Below, piece by piece: positions 53,465 through 63,010 of a stretch of 64,000 nt of DNA; positions within the stretch are counted from its first letter, which is position 1; each line of letters begins with the position of its first letter. The position numbers and the translations under genes are program-made. A model generated the notes under the pieces. It made no database searches. It was not told where the DNA came from and saw nothing but the letters and a program-made list of their open reading frames with translations. This stretch comes from Isosphaeraceae bacterium EP7 (GTDB lineage Bacteria; Planctomycetota; Planctomycetia; Isosphaerales; Isosphaeraceae): NCBI GenBank assembly GCA_038400315.1, contig CP151667.1, positions 5,219,174 through 5,283,173 of the forward strand, read 5' to 3'.

Positions 53465-54848
53465 TCATCCGGCCAGCCGTGTGATGCGATCGAACAGCGG
53501 CATGATTTTCTCCCTGAGCGTGTTCGGGACGCCCAGGCGCCGATATTCTTCCCGCCACATGGCTTGCCGCAACGCTCGGCGACGATCCGCATGCGAGGGG
53601 CGGCGGTTCGCATCATCCCACGGCCGATCCCGCCGGTCGCTGAGCTCCGAGGTGGCCTGCTTCCAGGCCCACACCTCCGTCAGCGTGTGGACCCACATTC
53701 CCAGGTGGAACGCCCCCACGTTGGCCCACACCCGACGCAACTGCACCTCGCCAACCCGCTCGACCTGCTTCAAGTCCCGGTAGTTCGCCTCGATACTCCA
53801 GCGGTCATGCACCGCCTGGACGATCGACTCGACGCTGGCATCCCGGTCGGTGCTCAGGAAGGCCCGCCACGAGTCGTCTTCGCCTTGAGGATCACCCCCG
53901 GATCACCTCGCCGGCCGGTCGCCACGTCGCCAGGAACGTCTTGAAACACTCGGTCACCTCTCGGCCCGAGGCGGTGGTGCTCTTCAGCTCGGCCCAGCCT
54001 CGCTTCTGGCCGGCTCGTTTGGCCAGGCTCACGACATTCTTGCCGTAGATCGGCGGGCGGCCACGGGCCCGCTTGGTCCCCGGCGCCAGGACGGGTGGTA
54101 GGTCCGTGAGGGCGGCGTCCTTGCGGAGTCGGGCCACGACGTCGAAGCCGGCCATGAAGGCCGGCTTGAGGAACTCCCGGTTGGCATAGGCGCCATCGAC
54201 GACAACCCGGGGTCGGTGATCGGACTTGGGCAGCCCCGAGGCCATGGCCGTGAGCATCTCGGCGGCCTGCCGAAGCTTGGTGCGGAAGAGGATCTTGGCC
54301 AGCTCGGGGAGCTTGGGGACATCGGCCTTACGGACGTACAACCGGGCCAGCAGCGGCAGGCCGATGACGCCGACGAGGGTCTGACGCACGACTCGGCTGA
54401 GGGTCACCCAGTTGTGACCCTAGAGGAACCTCGAGCCGGCCGTCCCCGGGGTGGGGTTGTGGTGGATGCCGGCCCCCTGGACCTTGGGGCCGTACCGCCT
54501 GGTGGGCGTGTCATCCAGGGCGAAGAGCAACGGTTTCGAGTCGAGGACCTCCCGGGCGACGAGACGCAGCAGCACCAGGGCGATGGCGTCGGCGTTGTGT
54601 CCCACGGCATCGAGGAAGTAGTAATAGGACCTCAAGCCCGTGGCGATCCGGGCGACTCGCCACCAACTCGTGGCGGTGCGTCGGCCCGAGGCCAGGACCA
54701 GGCCGGTGACGACGATCGGCAGCCGCCAGGCGAGCCGGCGATGCAACGGGACGGCCAGGGCGGCGACCCAGCCCCGCCACGAGTCGAGCAAGATCCAGGC
54801 AGACACCCTCGTCCCTCTTCGGTGTGACCGTGGCCGTGTAGCAACCAA
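53465..54848 (-). pseudogene. IS701/IS4-like DDE transposase, broken
   Basis: Read leftward from about 54848. The first part carries the first aspartate in LFALDDTPTRRYGPKVQG. TAG 54422-54420 then replaces the expected Tyr in FL*GHNWVTLS. The second part has the second aspartate in RVVVDGAYANREF and stops at about 53892 after a frameshift. The third part, in another frame, has HDRWSIEANYRDLKQ with the catalytic glutamate. One stop and at least one shift make it inactive. I found no clear terminal repeats. Confidence 0.8.
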
Positions 54849-54889
54849 GATCGTGCCGGGAGGGCGGGGGCTAACTCAAGGGGTAGGCG

Positions 54890-55212
54890 ATGGCCAAGTC
54901 TCGCCTGCGCGATTTCTTCGACCCGGGAGCGGACATCTGCCTCTGGTCGTCGAACGATGCGGCAAATCAGGAGTTCGGCTACGCCGTCGATGCCCGGACT
55001 CTGCCACTGCCCGAGAACATTGGCGTCGGGTCACATACATCAACGCCTGGTGGGACACGGACATCGATTGGAACTACCCGCCCGGCCCGTCGCGTTGGGG
55101 TGATGCGGAGCGGCAGCGATTCAATGCCGAAGCCCGCAAGCTGCTGGCGATCCTGAGGGAACAGTTGGGTCCGGAGTTCGAGATCGAGGACGAGTCTGGC
55201 ACAGCCGGGTAG
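54890..55212 (+). pseudogene. Small gene broken by a frameshift
   Basis: The frame from ATG 54890 (MAKSRLRDFFDPGADICLWS, then NQEFGYAVDARTLPLPE) loses coding character near 55020. A second frame then gives RVTYINAWWDTDIDWNYPPG, RWGDAERQRFNAEARKLLAI and a stop at 55210-55212. Together they would form one protein of about 107 residues. No family is recognised. The break fits the general decay of this region. Confidence 0.6.
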
Positions 55213-55384
55213 CAGGACTCAGACCTTCGTCAGAACTGGCAAAGTGCAGGCATATGGTAATGAGCGTTTTCCGGGTCGGTTTATACTCCATCGCCGGACC
55301 TGGTCCCCTTCCCCGCCTGAATTACGTCGGATTGTTCGGTCCGGCCTGGGAGAAAAGTCAACTTGTGGTAAGCGATCGCCAGGA

Positions 55385-58300
55385 TCAGGCCACAACTTCC
55401 TCGCGACGCCCCGGGCCCGGGTTGAACCACGGGTAGATCGCCGGAAGGACGATCAGCTTCAGCAGCGTCGAGGTCAGCAGGCCGCCGATCACCACCGTAG
55501 CCAGGGGACGCTGAACCTCGGCGCCCGAGCCGTGCGAGAACGCCATGGGGACGAATCCGAGGCTGGCCACCAGGCCGGTCATCAGGATCGGCCGCAGCCG
55601 AGACATCGACGCTTCGAAGACCGACTCCCTGACCGGCCTGCCGTCTTCGATCAAACCGCGGATCGCCGACACCAGCACCAGGCCGTCGAGGACCGCCACG
55701 CCCGAGAGCGCGATGAATCCGACGCCTGCGGAGATGCTGAAGTTCAGGTCGCGGAGCCACAATGCCAGGATACCGCCGATGGCCCCGAGGGGGACAGACA
55801 CGAAGATCAGCAGGCCCAGCTTGACCGACTGGAAGGTCGCATACAGCAAGAGGAAGATTAGCATCAGGGCCACCGGCACCACGATCGTCAGCCGCTTAGT
55901 TGCCGATTGGAGGTTCTCGAACGTGCCGCCCCACTCCACTCGATATCCCCTCGGCATCTCGACCTGGCTAGCGACCGCGGCCTGAGCCTCCGCTACGAAA
56001 CCGGCCAGGTCACGGCCGCGTACGTTGGATTGAACCATGATCCGACGCTCGCGATCCTTCCGCCAGATCTCGTAGACGCCATTCTCCACGGAGATGTCGG
56101 CCATTTCCTCGAGGGGGATCAGCCGACCCTGCGGATCGCCGACCCTGAGCCGTTTGATCGCTTCGACGTCGTTGCGTGTCGTGGGGTCGAATCGCACCTG
56201 GAGGTCGAACCGCCGCTGTCCCTCGACCACCTGACCCACGACCTTACCCCCTAGCGTCGCGCCGACGTCGAGCGTCTCGGCGACGTTGATCCCGAAGCGG
56301 GCCATGCGGTCGCGGTCGATCTCGACCCTGAGAAACGGCAGCCCCTCGACATTTTGAGCTTTCACGTCGGTCGCGCCCGGGACTTTGGACAGGACCGTTG
56401 CCAGGGCGTTAGCCTTCTCCTGGAGTACGCCGAGGTCGGCGCCGAAGAGGCTCAGCCCCACGTCGGCACGGACGCCGGCCAACAGGTCATTGAACCTCAG
56501 CTCAATCGGCTGGGTGAAATTCAGGAATGTCCCGGGCAGAACCTCGCCGGCGATCCGCTCGATCTTGACGATCAACTCTTCGCGAGAGTGCACCTTGTTC
56601 CAGCGCTCAGGCGGGTGCAGCAGGACGAACACGTCAGTGAGGTTGACTCCCGCCGGGTCGATGCCAATCTCGGGGCGTCCCGTGCGGCTGACGACGGTGC
56701 GGATCTCGTCGGGCAGGCCGGAACGCAATGCCTTCTCGAACCGGGTCGTGTCCTCCAGACCCTCGTCGAGCGACGCGCTCGGGGGACGGACCAGGACAAC
56801 GACGAGGTCACCCTCGTCGAGCTTGGGGATGAATTCGCCCCCTAGACTCATCGCGAAAGGGATGCAGCATGCGAACGCCATCAATGCCAACAGGGCCACG
56901 CGTCGCGGGCGATGCGTCGTCCAATTCAGGGTCGGCTCGTAAAGCCGCTTGGCCAGGCGGATGGGCAGCGTGTCCTTCTCGGCGAGCCCTGGCTTCAGGA
57001 AGAAGGACGCCAGCACCGGTGTGGCCGTCAGCGAAAGCAACAGAGAACCGGTCAGGGCGAAGATCACCGTCAACGCCATCGGCCGGAACATCTTCCCCTC
57101 GACCCCCTCAAGGGCCAGCAAAGGCAGGTGCACAATCGTAATGATTCCGACGCCGAAAACGACCGGCTTACGTACCTCAAGCGTCGCCCGCCGCACCACT
57201 TCGCGCGACGACTCGCCCGGGTTCGCGTGAGCGAGACGTGTGACGCAGTTCTCGATGACAATAACTCCGCTGTCAACGATCAATCCGAAGTCAATAGCCC
57301 CGAGACTCATCAGACTACCTGCGACCCCCGATGCGACCATCAGGTTGCCTGCAAAGAGCATGGACAGCGGGATAGCAAGGGCGACGATCAGCCCGGCTCT
57401 GAGGTTGCCCAGGAGGACCAGGAGCACGGCGACGACCAGGACTCCGCCCTCGGCCAGATTCCGGGCCACTGTCGCGATCGTCCGCTCGATGAGCGCCGCG
57501 CGGTCGTAGAAGAGGTCGACCTCGACACCCGGAGGAAGGCCGGCGCGGATCTGCTCGAGCTTCGCTTTTACTCGGTCGACGACCAGACGTGAATTCTCGC
57601 CGGAGAGCATTAGCACAGTCGCGGTGGCGGCCTCGCCCCGCCCGTCGCGGGTCACGGCGCCATTGCGGATCATCGGCGCCAGCATCGCCTTGCCTACGTC
57701 GCGGATAAAAATCGCCGTTCCGTCGGAGTTGACTGCGAGGACCACCGACTCGAGGTCCTGGATGGAATCGACCAGGCCGACGAAGCGAATCACCCGCTGC
57801 TCTCCATTCTTCTGGATATAGCCGCCGCCGGAATTGCCATTGTTGGCGCGGATCGCCTCAATGACCCGGCCGATCGAGATCCCTCGTGAGGTCAGCCGGA
57901 CCGGGTCGAGCCGGACTTCATAGGTCTTCAACTCACCACCGAAGGCATTGACCTCGACGACCCCTGGCACGCTCTTGAGCGGTCGGGCGACCTCCCAGTC
58001 GAGGATCGTTCTCAGATCCATTAAGGACCTAGGCTCCTCGGCGTCGGCGGCGTTGCGGACCTCGAATTGGATCACCTCGCCCAGGCCCGTTGCAATCGGC
58101 CCCATCTCGGGCTGGCCGAACTCCGCCGGGATCTGCGACCTGACCTGCGCCAGCCGCTCACCGACCTGCTGGCGGGCCCAGTAGATGTCGGTGCCGTCCT
58201 CGAAGATGACGGTCACCCCCGAGATGCCATATTGCGAGAACGATCGGACCTCCTTGACGGAGGGGATGCCATTCATTGCGTTCTCGACCGGCACTGTGAT

Positions 58301-58492
58301 GAACTGCTCAATCTCCTCCGGGCCGAGCGCCGAGGCATTGGTCAGAGCCATCACCTGAACGTTGGTGATATCGGGCACGGCGTCGATCGGCAGCACGAAC
58401 AGCGAATAGCTGCCCGTTCCGACGAGCGCCACAATCGCCAGAAAGACGAGCGCGCGAGCGCGGAGGGATGCCTCGATCAGGCGGTCGAACAT
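55385..58492 (-). CDS. Heavy-metal efflux RND pump, CzcA/CusA type
   Basis: A 1035-residue inner-membrane RND protein, full length for the HME subfamily. It has the N-terminal helix followed by DAVPDITNVQVMALTNASAL, the central proton-relay helix AIDFGLIVDSGVIVIEN (D, D and E as in CzcA/CusA), twelve membrane helices, and FVSVPLGAIGGILALWLR near the end. It should export divalent or monovalent metal ions by proton antiport. No membrane-fusion (CzcB) or outer-membrane (CzcC) partner adjoins it. The ATG at 58492 gives the standard MFDRLIEASLRAR opening. Confidence 0.94.
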   Translation of the reverse strand: MFDRLIEASLRARALVFLAIVALVGTGSYSLFVLPIDAVPDITNVQVMALTNASALGPEEIEQFITVPVENAMNGIPSVKEVRSFSQYGISGVTVIFEDGTDIYWARQQVGERLAQVRSQIPAEFGQPEMGPIATGLGEVIQFEVRNAADAEEPRSLMDLRTILDWEVARPLKSVPGVVEVNAFGGELKTYEVRLDPVRLTSRGISIGRVIEAIRANNGNSGGGYIQKNGEQRVIRFVGLVDSIQDLESVVLAVNSDGTAIFIRDVGKAMLAPMIRNGAVTRDGRGEAATATVLMLSGENSRLVVDRVKAKLEQIRAGLPPGVEVDLFYDRAALIERTIATVARNLAEGGVLVVAVLLVLLGNLRAGLIVALAIPLSMLFAGNLMVASGVAGSLMSLGAIDFGLIVDSGVIVIENCVTRLAHANPGESSREVVRRATLEVRKPVVFGVGIITIVHLPLLALEGVEGKMFRPMALTVIFALTGSLLLSLTATPVLASFFLKPGLAEKDTLPIRLAKRLYEPTLNWTTHRPRRVALLALMAFACCIPFAMSLGGEFIPKLDEGDLVVVLVRPPSASLDEGLEDTTRFEKALRSGLPDEIRTVVSRTGRPEIGIDPAGVNLTDVFVLLHPPERWNKVHSREELIVKIERIAGEVLPGTFLNFTQPIELRFNDLLAGVRADVGLSLFGADLGVLQEKANALATVLSKVPGATDVKAQNVEGLPFLRVEIDRDRMARFGINVAETLDVGATLGGKVVGQVVEGQRRFDLQVRFDPTTRNDVEAIKRLRVGDPQGRLIPLEEMADISVENGVYEIWRKDRERRIMVQSNVRGRDLAGFVAEAQAAVASQVEMPRGYRVEWGGTFENLQSATKRLTIVVPVALMLIFLLLYATFQSVKLGLLIFVSVPLGAIGGILALWLRDLNFSISAGVGFIALSGVAVLDGLVLVSAIRGLIEDGRPVRESVFEASMSRLRPILMTGLVASLGFVPMAFSHGSGAEVQRPLATVVIGGLLTSTLLKLIVLPAIYPWFNPGPGRREEVVA

Positions 58493-58675
58493 GGGGGGAC
58501 CTCGGACGAGTGAGTCGGAAGGGAGGACTCGCGCATGATTCCGTGAGAGGAACCCAGCCCGAGGCGTGCGACGTCGGGCGGGGAACCGCGGCCCGCGCCG
58601 AGGGGCGACGGCCCGGATCACGCGCAGCATGGTGCCCGGCCAAGAACGAGCGAGAAGAAGCGCCCGGTCATCGGC

Positions 58676-59173
58676 TTAGCAGCGGATCGCCACCGAACGC
58701 GAGCGGAGGGTGCAGAATTGAGGAGCAGGAGGGGGGGAAACGGACAGGGCGAGGGGCAGCCCGGACGGGATCAGCGTGAGGAAGTCCAGGAAGGACAAGG
58801 CTGTCGCCGTGAAGGACTTCAGCCGCCGTTGCCTCAGATCGAGCGTGTCGTCGGGGGAGACGGAATCGTCGGTCGAAGCCGGCTCACACTCGACTTCGTC
58901 GTCATCGGGCGTGCTGGAGGTCTGGCCTCGGGTCCAGATTCCGGCGGGGTCGAGTTGGACCGGTACGTCGAGACCCGGCAACCCTACGATCGCATTGCCG
59001 ATCGATTCCAGCCCAAGAATCGTATTAATGGGACGGGAGGTGTTGCTGTAAGGGACCAATCCTGACGGCTGGACTCGGGCATGGTGGGTGGAGAACTGCG
59101 TGAGGCCGCCGTCGACCATCATCAAGATGGTCAGTGCGAGCTTCGCCAGCCAGCAGTTCCGGGGGTTCACCAT
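58676..59173 (-). CDS. Possible exported small protein upstream of the RND gene
   Basis: A 165-residue frame on the same strand as the pump, ending 183 bases before it. It opens MVNPRNCWLAKLALTILMMV, a plausible signal or anchor, then has THHARVQPSGLVPYSNTSRP, and a strongly acidic stretch (DDDEVECEPASTDDSVSPDD) that might bind metal. A hydrophobic segment SFLDFLTLIPSGLPLALSV lies near the end. No family is recognised. It may be a pump accessory. Confidence 0.5.
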   Translation of the reverse strand: MVNPRNCWLAKLALTILMMVDGGLTQFSTHHARVQPSGLVPYSNTSRPINTILGLESIGNAIVGLPGLDVPVQLDPAGIWTRGQTSSTPDDDEVECEPASTDDSVSPDDTLDLRQRRLKSFTATALSFLDFLTLIPSGLPLALSVSPPPAPQFCTLRSRSVAIRC

Positions 59174-59322
59174 TGTCCTCGAGCTTCGGGGGTTGGAGGG
59201 CGCGAGGTGCTTGAGAGTAATTTGAAACACGGATCGCCGTCAAGCGATTGGACTCACACCCTGGTGCTCCAGTTACACTTGAAGTTGCGGCCTCAAAACG
59301 TGTTAAATCTGGTGGCCGAATC

Positions 59323-59715
59323 ATGTCACCCAAGCCGACGGCGATGGACATATGCCATCGAGCCGATGAGGTAGTCGCCTTGGACGATCGGCTGGCCTGC
59401 TGCTTCGCCCGGTCCGAGCCGCGGAAGCGGGCCCTCAGTCTCTCCGAGGACTGCTCTCTGGCGTCGATCGCAAGTACAGCTGAAAGCTCACCGAGCAGAC
59501 CGCTGGCTCGTCGCGCCAGGACATCCAACACTTGGTCGGCCGCATCGACTGGGACGCTGCCAATCGGGGCCGCGACGACTTGGCGGCCTATCTCCGCGAC
59601 ACCTGGCCGAATCGCGCGGCGAGTTGATCATGGACCAGACCGAGGTCCTCAAGAAGAGGAACACGTCCCCCGGACTGCAGTGGCACGATTCGCCAGGGCG
59701 AGGCGGGAGCGGGCC
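59323..59715 (+). pseudogene. 5' remnant of an IS701-family transposase
   Basis: Three pieces in order match an IS701 transposase N-terminus. VALDDRLACCFARSEPRKRAL is in one frame. LLSGVDRKYS*KLTEQTAGS and QDIQHLVGRIDWDAANRGRD are in a second frame with one TGA. IMDQTEVLKKRN, holding the first catalytic aspartate, comes next. The rest of the gene is absent. Decay is advanced, so this is an old insertion. Confidence 0.7.
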
Positions 59716-59806
59716 GTCACCGCTGGGGTGCGGGCGGTCCAGCACTGCTCGTGAACATCAAGTTGACGCCCGTCTGTAACCAGCCCTCCTGTGTGACCAC
59801 CATCGG

Positions 59807-61657
59807 TCAATCGAGGTCCCAGGGGAATGCCAAGGAAGGCGAGTTGATGTAACGCTTTACCTTAAATTTGAGCCTGGTGCCTGCACCGGGAGAGAGACGG
59901 ACGGTGAGGTCGGGACCGCCGATTGGAGTCGATATCCCTTCGACCATCACGGATTCCCAGAGGTGTTCGGCATAGGCGCCCGCGTGGATGACGACTTCGC
60001 GGGAGTCGGACTGATCGACATTCACGAGAGTCAGGACGGTCTCGTCGACCGAGAGCTCCTCGACCAGCGCGGCGACGTCGGGGGGAAGCCCGGCGCGACG
60101 TTGTGCAGGGTCGAAGTAGCGGACACGGGAATGCAACGCATTCGTCATGTTACCCACGGGAAGACCACCGAGCGTCAGGCGAACGAGCGCGTCGACGGTC
60201 GCCGGGTTGAACGGAAGCGGGTCATCGGCCAGTCTCGTGTCGGGAGTAGACGAGTCGACGCGCATTGAGGCGACTTTGCCCCGGATCGACTCGAGGTCGG
60301 ATAGCAATGCACGCTCGGGATAGCCTGGATCCTTGCGGTCGAGGAAGGCAATCCATGGGTCGTCAGCAACGCGGGCTCGGTCGTCGGCTCGCATCGACCA
60401 GAAAGCGATCTCGCTCGCCCCGTGTTGATATTTCTTCGGCGTGAAATGATACCATCCCTGGTCACCGAACATCGTCGGGTATTGAAGCTGGCCGTCGACC
60501 AACTTTGCTTGTGCGTTAATTTGATCGATTTGCTTGCGCCACGGGTCGAGGAATCGATCGTCGCCTGTGAGCAGATAGGCATTGCCGAATCCGATCAGGG
60601 CGAGATGATGGAGGTTCCGATGCACCGGACGCTTCGTCGCGGGGTCGATCACGCTGAATCCCCAGCCGTAAACGCCTCCATACCATTTGCCACCCGCGGT
60701 GCTGCCGATCTTACCGTCGAGGCCGATATTCGTGGGGATGATCCCGCCGTTGTCGGCCATCCGCCCTCGCCAGGCATCCATATAGCCGATGAGCCAGTCC
60801 TTGTATTTTCCCTCCTGCGTGAGCATAAAGGCATTGAGGGGCAAGCATGTGGCGACGAGATTCTCGGGGTGGTCACCGACGATGTCATTGTAGTCCCGGA
60901 AGTGCTCGATCATCTGTGCGTAGGAACTCTCGCCGTGGCGAGGCCTGAACCGATTCGCAACCTCGATCGGATCGCCAGCCCAATCGAGCGCGGTCGCCTT
61001 CCGGAGCAGCGGGCCTCGGCTGCCGGTGAAAAGGCTCCGGATGATCTTGCGTTCGGGGTCATAGTTGGGTGCGCTCGGATCTTCGTTCAGATAGAATCCG
61101 GCGTAGCGGACCACACGGCGCCGAAATTGGGCGTCATCGGGGTCGGAAAGCCCCTGCTGCTGGAACGGGCCGAGCCCCTCGCCGTTGTGAAGCCAATCGA
61201 ACATCACAGGAAATTCTTTGAAATACATCCCTTCTCGCGCGAATGGGACATCCGTCGTCCTGGCCGCCGCGAACTGTCGTAGGTGACCCTCCCAGCCTTT
61301 CTTATATGCGAGAAGGACCGAGTCCGCCGCGCCGAGCGCGTGCAGGACCGTCCAGTTGGTGAAATTCTCGCTCGCGTCATCCGGGCCATCGTCTCCCCCC
61401 CAGCGTTCGACGCATTCGAGGAACCCTCGGTCGTCGAAGTAGCGGTTGAAAAACTCTTCGCAGGCCTTCTCGTTGGCCCGGAAGAGTTGTCGTTCCAGGA
61501 GCGCCCAGGCCGGTGGTGCCATCGGGCGATCCACATAAATTGCGACCGTCCCCCGCGTGCGATCCCCTGCCCAGGCTGTTGAGGTCGCTTGTAACTCCGC
61601 AGAGAATAGGACCGCAATAAGTAGCCCCAAGACCCTCGCCCCGTCCCTGCGCTTCAT
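59807..61657 (-). CDS. Large exported protein, alpha/alpha-toroid glycosidase-like
   Basis: A 616-residue protein with a signal peptide (VLGLLIAVLFSAELQATSTA). ATG 61657 is set by GGAGG eight bases upstream. The body is helical with many W, Y, G and D residues (WTVLHALGAADSVLLAYKKG, GGIIPTNIGLDGKIGSTAGG, HLALIGFGNAYLLTGDDRFL), a pattern typical of (alpha/alpha)6-toroid glycoside hydrolases or lyases. A beta-rich C-terminal domain follows. I cannot name a GH or PL family. It is likely a periplasmic carbohydrate-active enzyme. Confidence 0.68.
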   Translation of the reverse strand: MKRRDGARVLGLLIAVLFSAELQATSTAWAGDRTRGTVAIYVDRPMAPPAWALLERQLFRANEKACEEFFNRYFDDRGFLECVERWGGDDGPDDASENFTNWTVLHALGAADSVLLAYKKGWEGHLRQFAAARTTDVPFAREGMYFKEFPVMFDWLHNGEGLGPFQQQGLSDPDDAQFRRRVVRYAGFYLNEDPSAPNYDPERKIIRSLFTGSRGPLLRKATALDWAGDPIEVANRFRPRHGESSYAQMIEHFRDYNDIVGDHPENLVATCLPLNAFMLTQEGKYKDWLIGYMDAWRGRMADNGGIIPTNIGLDGKIGSTAGGKWYGGVYGWGFSVIDPATKRPVHRNLHHLALIGFGNAYLLTGDDRFLDPWRKQIDQINAQAKLVDGQLQYPTMFGDQGWYHFTPKKYQHGASEIAFWSMRADDRARVADDPWIAFLDRKDPGYPERALLSDLESIRGKVASMRVDSSTPDTRLADDPLPFNPATVDALVRLTLGGLPVGNMTNALHSRVRYFDPAQRRAGLPPDVAALVEELSVDETVLTLVNVDQSDSREVVIHAGAYAEHLWESVMVEGISTPIGGPDLTVRLSPGAGTRLKFKVKRYINSPSLAFPWDLD

Positions 61658-61991
61658 GCAACAATCCTCCCGTTGGTGCTGCCTACCGATTGTCAAAGAT
61701 TGATGGGGCGAGAATAGCCCGAGCGGAGGACATGCTCAAGCGCCGCGATCCCCGGTGTCTGTGACTCCAACCAGCCCTCAGCCCGGTGCGACCGGAAGCG
61801 AAGCGAGCCCCGCAACTCGCTCTTGCACGGTCGATGTGAACAGTTAAGGTGCCTCGGATTCTTCGTCTGTCCACCGAAGCGGGCTTGTTGAAAGACCCAG
61901 ATTTGCCATCCTCGGCCCGCCGGCGTCGCTTCTCCGATTGGTCGAAGCGTCTGCCAAGATGACACGCATCAGAGCGTTCCGGTCGCATGCA

Positions 61992-62651
61992 TCACGACCG
62001 AGAGCCGAAATAAAATCCGACGAACGACGCCAGGAGATGCTCCGGGCCGAACCGCCCGAAGTGGATCCACCTCGCGAACAGTGCGTCGGCTTGTTCCGGC
62101 GGAAAGTAGGGGAACAGTCGGTTCCAGACCAAACCGACAAGTGCGACAGCCGCCGCCATCGCGCCCAGGGCCCGCACGTCCTCGAAACCCCGGTGACGCA
62201 GGTGGCCCCGCTCCCTCCATCGTGTGGCCAGCCCGTTGGCGACCACGCCGATGAGGAATCCTCCGACCAGCAGTAGCGTGACCACTCCTGGGTTACGATC
62301 CACCTCCGTCAATTGGCCACGCCGGTAGAGCAAGGCGGCCACCGCCGCGCAACCCGCCAGGAGCACCAATCGGATGGTCCCGCTGGGGAGCCAGAGTGGC
62401 GGGGGCCCGGATTCCGGCTCCTGGCCGTGCTCGGCGCGGTGTCGGCTCGCGAAGTAGTGCCCCATGATAATGAAGAGAAGGTTGGCCAGATAATCCGGCA
62501 CCTCCTGCGACGGCCTGAGCACCAGCATGCCCCAGGTCGTTGCGAAGATCATGACCGCGAGCAGCGCCCGGATGCTTCCCGATGGCAGTCCTAACGCGTG
62601 GATCCGCCGCCAGTCGTCGGCGGATCGGTTTCCCTGACTTCCGTCGCCCAT
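61992..62651 (-). CDS. Multi-helix membrane protein of unknown function
   Basis: A 219-residue protein with five or six hydrophobic segments (IRALLAVMIFATTWGMLVL, LVLLAGCAAVAALLY, VVTLLLVGGFLIGVVANGL, ALGAMAAAVALVGLVW, LLASFVGFYFGSRS). The twin LPSGSIRALLAV and LPSGTIRLVLLA at residues about 20 and 88 show an internal repeat. ATG 62651 follows GAGGGG by seven bases. No family is recognised. Confidence 0.62.
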   Translation of the reverse strand: MGDGSQGNRSADDWRRIHALGLPSGSIRALLAVMIFATTWGMLVLRPSQEVPDYLANLLFIIMGHYFASRHRAEHGQEPESGPPPLWLPSGTIRLVLLAGCAAVAALLYRRGQLTEVDRNPGVVTLLLVGGFLIGVVANGLATRWRERGHLRHRGFEDVRALGAMAAAVALVGLVWNRLFPYFPPEQADALFARWIHFGRFGPEHLLASFVGFYFGSRS

Positions 62652-63010
62652 AGATTCGCCCCTCGTTCCCATCTCATCAAGGTGAGCGACCCCGCCCCTT
62701 GCGCATTGCGATTCGCTCGCACCCCGGTTTTATTGAACGATGTCACATCATGGGTCGCTTGTCGCGGGCCGGGGTAATGTTCCGAACCGACGCCCCAATA
62801 TTTGCGACCTCTTTCCATCTTATGGATGGAGAGGTGTCTGCTAAGCTTGATCGTGACCACTGGGGACTATCTCCGATCCCCGATGGTCGCGGTCACCTCA
62901 CATTAACGCCCGAGTCCGTGTCGCATTCGCTTCGAAAGTCGATCACTTGAGTCGAGCATAGGCCTCCGCTACTCTTGCCTCTGCCTGAATTGAGAGGAAG
63001 GGGTGGTGAA
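62652..63010. other. Divergent intergenic region
   Basis: About 360 bases between two divergent starts. One short open frame (62699-62950) lacks a ribosome-binding site and coding character. GAGAGGAAGGGG at 62992-63003 serves as the ribosome-binding region of the next gene. Confidence 0.5.

Noticed and set aside
54216-54827. 203-residue plus-strand frame across the broken transposase
   Set aside because: It is antisense to recognisable DDE motifs and is Gly/Asp/Arg-rich noise.
62699-62950. 83-residue plus-strand open frame
   Set aside because: No ribosome-binding site, no conserved pattern, and it lies in a divergent promoter region.
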